Of a stretch of 12,718 bases of DNA, positions 1-5,196 are shown piece after piece. The DNA is taken from positions 1 to 12,718 of the forward strand of contig JBKBXU010000117.1 in the NCBI GenBank assembly GCA_046313675.1, read 5' to 3'. How positions within the stretch are numbered: the stretch's first letter is position 1; each line of letters starts with the position of its first letter. The notes beneath the pieces were generated by a model. The model was not told the DNA's origin and made no database searches. It saw nothing but the letters and a program-made list of their open reading frames with translations. A program made the position numbers and the translations under genes. The stretch is from JBKBXU01 sp046313675 (GTDB lineage: Bacteria > Bacteroidota > Bacteroidia > Cytophagales > Cytophagaceae).

Positions 1-13
1 CTCCCTACGGGAG
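1..13. other. Small GC-rich hairpin
   Basis: CTCCC and GGGAG form a perfect 5-bp stem around a TAC loop. No T run follows on either strand, so it is not a canonical intrinsic terminator. Positions 4-17 are also identical to the first 14 nt of the universal bacterial 16S rRNA 341F site, but the flanks do not match 16S rRNA. The hairpin sits exactly at the window edge, so it may be part of something cut off. Confidence 0.4.
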
Positions 14-63
14 GCAGGTTTGTTGAAAGCTTTTAACACTGTTATCGGAACTTGATCATCATT

Positions 64-112
64 GTTGCTGTAGCTACAAGCTACGGCAAGCTGAGCAAAG
101 CAGGGCGAAGCA
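64..112. repeat. Degenerate short AGC-rich repeats with a palindrome
   Basis: The segment contains a perfect 10-bp palindrome, TGTAGCTACA, at 69-78. It is followed by loosely repeated units built on AAGC or AGC (AGCTAC, AAGCTAC, GCAAGC, GCAAAGC, GCGAAGC). It does not code for a plausible protein and stands out in composition from the AT-rich sequence after it. It could be a decayed intergenic repeat. The units are too imperfect to name a family. Confidence 0.4.
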
Positions 113-145
113 AACTTTTATAAAAAAAGGATGAACATGCTTTTT

Positions 146-213
146 CGTAGTTTTTATTTTTTTTTGTAGAGATGCGATTAATCGCGTCTCTACAAAAAAA
201 ATAAAAACCGTAG
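146..213. repeat. Palindromic MITE- or REP-like element flanked by CGTAG
   Basis: The core at 166-193 reads GTAGAGATGCGATT then AATCGCGTCTCTAC, a 28-nt near-perfect palindrome with one T/G position (173/186). The arms continue outward as a T run at 158-165 pairing with an A run at 194-201. Allowing one bulge, pairing extends to about 150/208. The same 5-mer, CGTAG, sits in direct orientation just outside each end (146-150 and 209-213), like a target-site duplication. Both strands have T before and A after the stem, the reverse of an intrinsic terminator. From memory, palindromes with a GTAGAGACGC arm recur in Bacteroidota and cyanobacterial intergenic DNA; this was not searched. Confidence 0.7.
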
Positions 214-338
214 CTTAATTATAATTATTTGGAAAATGGGAACTAAAAATTTCTAGTTTTGTCTATTAAATATTTTAATCCATTAATTCTACTCTACCCG
301 AAACTGCCTCCAGGAAAGGTGGGATTTGAGCATTTTTC

Positions 339-947
339 CTATTCAATGGAGAAAAACCTGTATGAAATAAATACCTGAAAATATCTCTCTGGCGATGAAC
401 GTGAGTCCTCTCTTATGGTTAGGTTGACAGGGAAATTTCGGGGGTCAAACTCTCGAAATATATTACTTATCCCATGCATATAGCGAAATCCGATGCTGAT
501 GTTTTTATTCAGATCTTCCCTAACCCCAACTACTAAACCAATACTGTAATAATTTAAAGCGTTGATGTGTTTGTTTGAATTGGTAAGATATGAAAACTGT
601 GGCCCTCCCATCACATAAAAGCTTTTTAATACTTTATAATTTATCGTAACAGGTAAGTCCATGAACAATAAATTGTGTCGCTCGCGGTTTAAATAATAAT
701 CGGCAATGTAACTATAGCCTCTTCCGGAAATAAATATTTCCGGTTGCACCCATAACTTTTCGTTTATGGCTATTTCAGCTTGTACACCAATGGAGTAGCC
801 TGGAACAGAGCGTATGTCTAGTACCTGGGCAAATCCTCCGCCTAATCTGGTGTAATTAATTCCGCCTGCTGCTTTGATGTTTACTTGTTGGGCTACTGAA
901 GGACTGGATAATAATATAAATGCTATGAAAATCTTTATATTGGGCAT
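339..947 (-). CDS. Outer-membrane beta-barrel protein, PorT-like/OMP_b-brl family
   Basis: A 202-residue protein with a signal peptide (hydrophobic residues about 5-18, likely cleavage after SVA at 19) followed by alternating hydrophobic/polar segments typical of an eight-stranded barrel. Examples are QVNIKAAGGINYT, YSIGVQAEIAI, LWVQPEIFISGRGY, LFMDLPVTINYKV, FYVMGGPQFSYL, YYSIGLVVGV and the closing strand YFQVFISYRF. The phrase 'DLPVTINYKV...FYVMGGPQFSYL' closely follows the pattern of the Bacteroidota OMP_b-brl_2 (PF13568) group. The start is an ATG, 4 nt after the stop of the upstream propeller gene, so both are probably on one mRNA. The role is unknown; no catalytic residues are visible. 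It could be a surface anchor or partner for the co-transcribed T9SS cargo, but that is inference from position only. The stop is TAG. Confidence 0.85.
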   Translation of the reverse strand: MPNIKIFIAFILLSSPSVAQQVNIKAAGGINYTRLGGGFAQVLDIRSVPGYSIGVQAEIAINEKLWVQPEIFISGRGYSYIADYYLNRERHNLLFMDLPVTINYKVLKSFYVMGGPQFSYLTNSNKHINALNYYSIGLVVGVREDLNKNISIGFRYMHGISNIFREFDPRNFPVNLTIREDSRSSPERYFQVFISYRFFSIE

Positions 948-951
948 TCTC

Positions 952-3138
952 TTATATTTTAATTAGCTTAAAAACCTTAAACTCTTCGTTCATTAAAAGC
1001 CTTAGTATATAAATACCAGGCTTTTGTCTTTCCATATTTATGGTTTTTTCATTTTTTAGGGAAAAGATCAGATTACCTGAAATATCATACAGGTTGGCTA
1101 TATACTCATCCGAAGTAATAATAGATAGTTCGTTTAAAACCGGATTAGGGAAAACTTTTACAAAGTCTTCAATTTTTTCATAGTTGGAAGTATGTACAGG
1201 TAGTAAAGAGGGATGGTGTAGCCATATTCCTTCGGTAGTTGTAAACACAATTTTCTCATTGGGACTCCCTGATATTGACGTTATTCTTTTGAAGTTTAGT
1301 TCGTTGAAATCAAATGTATAGAATCTGTCATTGGTATATAATACTGGGCCCTGAGTATCGGTGCCTATCCATAATGAGTCATTTTGGTAATGTAAAGAAT
1401 ATAAGTTGTTTTCAGGTAGATCCGAATTTAGTGTGGAGTAGTTTGTGAAGATACCGTTCTCCATTATTATTAGCCCCTTATCTGTAGCCATCCAAGCGGT
1501 GTTGTTTTTACCAAAAACAAAATCCCTGGTTTCCGGATATCCTAAATGGCTAAAATCGAACTCATCCCAACTGATGGTTTTTTGGGCTATTTTTGCATCA
1601 TAAAAGGCAGAAATCCATAAGTTTCCATCATTATCCTCTGTAAAACTCGAAACTTCCGCAAAGCTTGGCTCTGTCGTTCCGTCGTAATTTTCAAAGTTGC
1701 TACCGGTAAATCTTGAGAAAGAATTATTGTTTACAGAAAACCAAATCGAATTTTCTCTATCTGAGAAGACTTTTGATGCACGGTTACTTTCAATTTCAGA
1801 ATTATCTGTATTAAAAAAATGCCATGTGTGCATGTCATACGATATAAGGCCACTGTCTGATCCTAACCATACTACATTATCAGAATCTATAGTCATGCTG
1901 TTCAGGAAAGGATCTGCCTTATCTGTTGAATGTTTTGTCCAATGACCGTTTTGCAGTTGATAAAGATGATTATTGCTTATGGTTAACAGGCTATTGTTCG
2001 TGTATTTAGCAGAATGTAAAGGTGTTTCTAACAGTTGATTAGGATATACTGAAATTGTTTCCCATTCATCTTCACTTAATTGTGTTAAACCTTGAGCTGT
2101 CCCTATCCAAACAGTATTGGTATGGTCTACAGCAACAGAAAGTATGTTATCTGTTAGCAAATCTGAATTTCCGGAGTTGTATAATGTATATTCTCCCTCA
2201 GAGGAAAAAGCTATCAATCCAAGGTTGCTTGTTATCCACAATTTGCCTGAATTGTCGGCTACAACTTTTCCGGGTACTTTATCCTCCAAGAAAGGAGATA
2301 AAGTACTATGCTCATCAAAATCACTTCCGCTATAAGAAAAGAGCGCATTTTGAGTTAAAGCAAGTAAGCCTAGTGTTGGATCATAATGTAAATCTATAAT
2401 GTTATGATCTGAAAGTTCAGAATTTTCAGTAGTGAAAGAGCTCCAAGAGGTACCGTTGAATTTTAATAGCCCATTATTGAGTCCAAACCATATGTTTCCT
2501 TCCTGATCTTCCTCGATGGCATTCATTACAGATGCATTTGCCAGAAGAGGAACTTGGTTTCGATCATATCGAATCGAGGTTCCATTTGAGAAAGAGACAA
2601 TTTCTTTTTGAAGGTAATTATAAAACCATACTCTGTTTGATTCATCAAGAGTTGATGCAGGACTTAAGAAGTTAAAGGGTATTTCTGGATACTCATTTTG
2701 CAAGAAGGATTTCAAAATCCCATTATTTAATGTAAAAAAGCTTTCAAAACCCAATCCTACAATTGCACCTGAACTGGATTGCCTTATCATTCTAAACTTG
2801 TTTTCTACAAGGGAGCTATTAAAATTATTTAAACGCTTCCAATGAGGGAGGTTTACAGCAATTCCTTCGGAAGTATTGACATACACATATTCATCAGAGC
2901 CTACCGCAATATGTGTAATGTTATTGGAAGGCAGGCCCAAGTGTTCTTCTATGATTGAATAGTTTTCGTTACATGTTTTGGTGAAATTTTCACTTCCGGA
3001 AATTTGCGAGCAATCTTCCGGTAAGTAATAATACCTGATAATTCCAGGTTGGTAAAACGTCCATATTGCCTGCTGGGCATTGGAAATTAAAATGGTGGAA
3101 AAGCTTACTAATAGAACTAACAGGTAACGTTTTGGCAT
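952..3138 (-). CDS. Secreted beta-propeller protein (two-component-regulator propeller repeats) with T9SS type A sorting domain
   Basis: A 728-residue secreted protein. Residues 1-21 are a signal peptide ending SNA-QQ. The body carries many propeller blades with the hallmark 'G-x-[IVL]-W-[IFL]-[GAS]...G-L' of Reg_prop (PF07494), around residues 169 (RVWFY), 215 (NIWFG), 299 (KLWIT), 342 (TVWIG), 422 (VVWLG), 464 (SIWFS), 506 (NLWIS), 547 (TAWMA) and 588 (SLWIG). This is enough for about two propellers. Residues about 660-728 are a T9SS type A C-terminal domain: VFPNPVLNELSI, then YDISGNLIF, then PGIYILRLL. In this phylum such propellers usually form the sensor part of hybrid histidine kinases. 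Here there is no membrane anchor, kinase or DNA-binding part, so it is a free or surface-attached cargo crossing the outer membrane by T9SS. The ligand is unknown. It is the first gene of a unit with the barrel gene that follows. Confidence 0.92.
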   Translation of the reverse strand: MPKRYLLVLLVSFSTILISNAQQAIWTFYQPGIIRYYYLPEDCSQISGSENFTKTCNENYSIIEEHLGLPSNNITHIAVGSDEYVYVNTSEGIAVNLPHWKRLNNFNSSLVENKFRMIRQSSSGAIVGLGFESFFTLNNGILKSFLQNEYPEIPFNFLSPASTLDESNRVWFYNYLQKEIVSFSNGTSIRYDRNQVPLLANASVMNAIEEDQEGNIWFGLNNGLLKFNGTSWSSFTTENSELSDHNIIDLHYDPTLGLLALTQNALFSYSGSDFDEHSTLSPFLEDKVPGKVVADNSGKLWITSNLGLIAFSSEGEYTLYNSGNSDLLTDNILSVAVDHTNTVWIGTAQGLTQLSEDEWETISVYPNQLLETPLHSAKYTNNSLLTISNNHLYQLQNGHWTKHSTDKADPFLNSMTIDSDNVVWLGSDSGLISYDMHTWHFFNTDNSEIESNRASKVFSDRENSIWFSVNNNSFSRFTGSNFENYDGTTEPSFAEVSSFTEDNDGNLWISAFYDAKIAQKTISWDEFDFSHLGYPETRDFVFGKNNTAWMATDKGLIIMENGIFTNYSTLNSDLPENNLYSLHYQNDSLWIGTDTQGPVLYTNDRFYTFDFNELNFKRITSISGSPNEKIVFTTTEGIWLHHPSLLPVHTSNYEKIEDFVKVFPNPVLNELSIITSDEYIANLYDISGNLIFSLKNEKTINMERQKPGIYILRLLMNEEFKVFKLIKI

Positions 3139-3170
3139 AATATGTAAGTTAAAGAGAATTTATCAATCCT

Positions 3171-3202
3171 CAAAAACTAATTATAGATTCCCTTTGACAA
3201 AA
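3171..3202 (-). promoter_or_regulatory. Possible Bacteroidota-type promoter for the propeller gene
   Basis: On the minus strand TTTTG (3202-3198) is followed after 18 nt by TAGTTTTTG (3179-3171). This resembles the -33 TTTG / -7 TAnnTTTG pattern with one extra T in the -7 box. It lies about 33-64 nt upstream of the ATG at 3138. The spacing and the imperfect box make this tentative. Confidence 0.3.
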
Positions 3203-3229
3203 CATTCCTCACGGTTTTTCAGTAAAATA

Positions 3230-3265
3230 AAACATAAATATCTTTTTATCCGGAGATTTATGTTT
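3230..3265. repeat. 10-bp perfect inverted repeat, AT-rich
   Basis: AAACATAAAT (3230-3239) and ATTTATGTTT (3256-3265) are perfect reverse complements around a 16-nt loop. The element lies between the 3' end of the tRNA and the propeller gene, both on the minus strand. It could slow transcription beyond the tRNA or act as an operator for the propeller gene. The stem has only one G-C pair and no adjacent long T run, so it is not a strong intrinsic terminator. Confidence 0.45.
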
Positions 3266-3316
3266 GAGAATATAAAAAGATTATTAGATTTGTTTTTTTA
3301 GTGAAGGAAATAAAAG

Positions 3317-3390
3317 TAGCGAGGGGGGGAATTGAACCCCCGACCTCAGGGTTATGAATCCTGCGCTCTAACCACCTGAGCTACCTCGCC
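3317..3390 (-). tRNA. tRNA-Met (anticodon CAT), probably elongator
   Basis: The minus strand folds into a complete cloverleaf of 74 nt including the discriminator. The acceptor 5' arm is GGCGAGG and its 3' partner CCTCGCT, giving a G1-U72 wobble. The D arm is GCTC/GAGC with a 9-nt loop. The anticodon arm is CAGGA-TTCATAA-CCCTG. The variable loop is AGGTC and the T arm is GGGGG-TTCAATT-CCCCC. The anticodon is CAT and the discriminator is A. The 3' CCA is not encoded (ACT follows), so it must be added by the nucleotidyltransferase. The initiator hallmarks (unpaired position 1/72, three G-C pairs at the base of the anticodon stem) are not met, which favours elongator Met. An Ile2 tRNA with lysidine cannot be fully excluded by anticodon alone. 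Position 31-39 is an A-C mismatch. Confidence 0.95.
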
Positions 3391-3405
3391 ATTTATTTTG
3401 GAGTG

Positions 3406-3436
3406 CAAATGTAAGCATATACGAGTACATAACAAA
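3406..3436 (-). promoter_or_regulatory. Promoter of the tRNA-Met gene, Bacteroidota -33/-7 type
   Basis: On the minus strand TTTG (3436-3433) is followed after exactly 19 nt by TACATTTG (3413-3406), a perfect TAnnTTTG -7 box. Transcription would start near 3400, giving a short leader of about 10 nt before the mature tRNA 5' end at 3390. This matches the consensus for the primary sigma factor of Bacteroides and Flavobacterium relatives. Confidence 0.82.
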
Positions 3437-3498
3437 TTTTTTGCAAAAGATTTCACCGGATTATGGCTTTTTAGTGTTAATTGTTTTTTGATTTTATG

Positions 3499-3505
3499 AA
3501 GGAAG
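3499..3505 (+). promoter_or_regulatory. Purine-rich ribosome-binding site deciding the START-like gene start
   Basis: AAGGAAG lies just before the ATG at 3508. It lies inside the codons that would follow the alternative starts TTG 3481 and ATG 3496. Together with family N-termini of the form MEKxKF this favours 3508. Confidence 0.5.
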
Positions 3506-3507
3506 TA

Positions 3508-3903
3508 ATGGAAAAAACTAAGTTTATATCAGAGTATGAGTTAAATGCATCGACCAAGATGCTTTTTCCTTATTTAAGTACGGCATCAGGCTTGCAGGAA
3601 TGGTTTGCTGATCATGTTGAGGTAGATTCGGATAAAGGCTTTTATTTTACATGGGATGGAGTTAAGCATAAAGCCAGGAAGGTTGCTCAAAAGACTAATC
3701 AATACATAAAATTTGAATTTGGCGATACGAGAACGCCTGAAAGTAAAGATTGTGCTTATATAGAATTTTTTATCGACACGAATGATCTTACTCAAACGTC
3801 TTTTTTAAAGGTAGTTGACTACTCTGAGGTAGAAGATGTGAAAGACCTGGAGGAACTTTGGAACAATCTGATACAAAATCTTCGCGAAAGAGTAGGTGCT
3901 TAA
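3508..3903 (+). CDS. START-like domain protein of the Bacteroidota type (SRPBCC/AHSA1-like fold)
   Basis: A 131-residue cytoplasmic protein beginning MEKTKFISEYELNAS. Features that recall the START-like family found across Bacteroidota are the N-terminal strand KFISEYEL, the segment LFPYLSTASGLQEWFADHV, FYFTWDGVKHKA, the acidic C-terminal strand and the closing helix LEELWNNLIQNLRERVG. The fold is the helix-grip (Bet v1/SRPBCC) type that encloses a hydrophobic pocket. No ligand or reaction is established for this subgroup as far as I recall. The frame is open further up, with a TTG at 3481 and an ATG at 3496, but I chose the ATG at 3508 because the family begins there and an AAGGAAG precedes it. 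There is no signal peptide. The stop directly abuts the stop of the convergent photolyase gene, leaving no room for a terminator. The function is unknown. Confidence 0.87.
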   Translation: MEKTKFISEYELNASTKMLFPYLSTASGLQEWFADHVEVDSDKGFYFTWDGVKHKARKVAQKTNQYIKFEFGDTRTPESKDCAYIEFFIDTNDLTQTSFLKVVDYSEVEDVKDLEELWNNLIQNLRERVGA

Positions 3904-5196
3904 TTAGAGGTTTTCAAAAGCCATTTTAGTTCTTTTGACAGCCTCCTTATGGTTAACAATTGGTTTAGGATATTCTTCTGAATCGATTTCAGGAATCCAG
4001 GTTTTAATATAAGTTAGGTCAGGATCAAATCTTTTTGCCTGAAGTTCCGGATTAAAAACTCTGATGAACGGTTGTGCATCGGCCCCAGTCCCTGCTACCC
4101 ATTGCCAGTTACCAACATTTGAGGACATTTCATAATCAAGAAGCTTAGATGCAAAGTACTGTTCTCCCCAGGTCCAGTTTATCAGAAGATGTTTGGTTAG
4201 AAAACTTGCAGCTACCATGCGTACCCTATTATGCATAAAACCGGTTGCATTCAGCTCTCGCATGCCGGCATCAACCATAGGATAGCCTGTCAATCCATTA
4301 CACCACTTATCAAATTGTTCTTCATCATTAATCCATTCTAATCTTGAAAATTTAGAATGAAAGGGTTCTGTTGCTGAATTTGGAAAGTTATATAGCAATT
4401 GCATGAAGAATTCCCGCCATATTAATTCATCAAGCCAGGTTTCATTTAATTCGCATGCTATTTGGATTGCTTTACGAATACTTATGGTGCCGAATCGTAG
4501 GTGTACACCAATTCTGCTCGTAGGGAGTGAAGGGTTGTTTCTGGTTAAATGATAATTTTTAATAAGATTTTGGTCAAAAATAAATGGGGGTATTTTTAAA
4601 GCAGAGGGTTTAAAACCCAATTGTCCTAATTCCGGAAGCTCAGTATTAGCTAATTTGTATATATTATCCAGTTTGGCATCACTAGGATATTCTTTAGTAG
4701 AATCTTTTTTAAAAAGTTCTTTCCATTTGTTTTTATATGGAGTATAAACTTTATACGGTTGGCCTGAATTATTTAAGACTTCCGTTTTTTCAAATATTAC
4801 CTGATCTTTTTCTGATTGAAATTCAATGTTCCGGCTTTTTAGAAATGAAGCAATTTCCTGATCTCTTTGTATGGCGTAAGGCTCATAATCTGTATTTGTA
4901 TATACTTTATGAATGTCATATTCTTTAACAAGCGATTGAAATGCATTGAGCGGAGTGCCGATTAAAACTTTGATCCCACTGTTATATTTAATTAATTTTT
5001 TATTGATTATTTTAAGTGCATCAATGATAAATGTGATACGAGAATCTGATTTATCATCAAGATCATTCAGGATATTTGTATCAAAAATAAAAACAGGTAA
5101 AACCGGAAAATGCTCATTAAGTGCAAGAAATAAACCTTTATTATCTTCAAGTCGCAGATCTCTTCTAAACCAAAAAACAGTTATTTTATCCGGCAT
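3904..5196 (-). CDS. phrB: Deoxyribodipyrimidine photo-lyase, class I (CPD photolyase)
   Basis: A 430-residue flavoprotein that splits cyclobutane pyrimidine dimers in DNA with blue or near-UV light. The N-terminal Rossmann-type antenna domain (about 1-130) starts ITVFWFRRDLRLEDN. The FAD-binding helical domain (about 200-430) has RIGVHLRFGTIS, ELIWREFF, GYPMVDAGMREL and MHNRVRMVAASFL. The electron-transfer tryptophans corresponding to E. coli W306, W359 and W382 appear as W298, W341 and W364, and the FAD N5-contacting asparagine (E. coli N378) as N360, so it should be active. The antenna cofactor (folate or deazaflavin) cannot be read with confidence. Its length is slightly below E. coli PhrB. 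The ATG lies inside the last codons of TamB (11-bp overlap), suggesting translational coupling. The C-terminus has the typical EYPKPIVNHKEAVKRT. Confidence 0.95.
   Translation of the reverse strand: MPDKITVFWFRRDLRLEDNKGLFLALNEHFPVLPVFIFDTNILNDLDDKSDSRITFIIDALKIINKKLIKYNSGIKVLIGTPLNAFQSLVKEYDIHKVYTNTDYEPYAIQRDQEIASFLKSRNIEFQSEKDQVIFEKTEVLNNSGQPYKVYTPYKNKWKELFKKDSTKEYPSDAKLDNIYKLANTELPELGQLGFKPSALKIPPFIFDQNLIKNYHLTRNNPSLPTSRIGVHLRFGTISIRKAIQIACELNETWLDELIWREFFMQLLYNFPNSATEPFHSKFSRLEWINDEEQFDKWCNGLTGYPMVDAGMRELNATGFMHNRVRMVAASFLTKHLLINWTWGEQYFASKLLDYEMSSNVGNWQWVAGTGADAQPFIRVFNPELQAKRFDPDLTYIKTWIPEIDSEEYPKPIVNHKEAVKRTKMAFENL

Larger units (their letters stand above)
1..338. other. Gene-free stretch at the window start
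   Basis: No reading frame here looks like a protein gene. The stretch is AT-rich apart from its first part. It holds a 13-nt GC-rich hairpin at 1-13, a run of short AGC-rich repeats at about 64-112, and a long palindrome at about 150-208 flanked by CGTAG direct repeats. The rest (about 215-338) is AT-rich sequence lying downstream of the minus-strand barrel gene that ends at 339. I see no clear rho-independent terminator for that gene: no GC stem is followed by a T run on the minus strand. Confidence 0.75.

Noticed and set aside
1..18. Fragment of a 16S rRNA gene
   Set aside because: Only 14 nt match. The sequence after position 17 departs from 16S immediately.
166..201. Palindrome read as a rho-independent terminator for the 339-947 gene
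   Set aside because: The T run precedes and the A run follows the stem on both strands, the opposite of an intrinsic terminator.
1697..2399. Three plus-strand open frames inside the propeller gene
   Set aside because: Shadows of the T9SS propeller protein. They overlap each other and show no family resemblance.
1..3316. Integrated island with att sites at the tRNA 3' end
   Set aside because: I found no second copy of the tRNA 3' segment and no integrase gene in the window. The idea stays open only if the island extends beyond the left edge.
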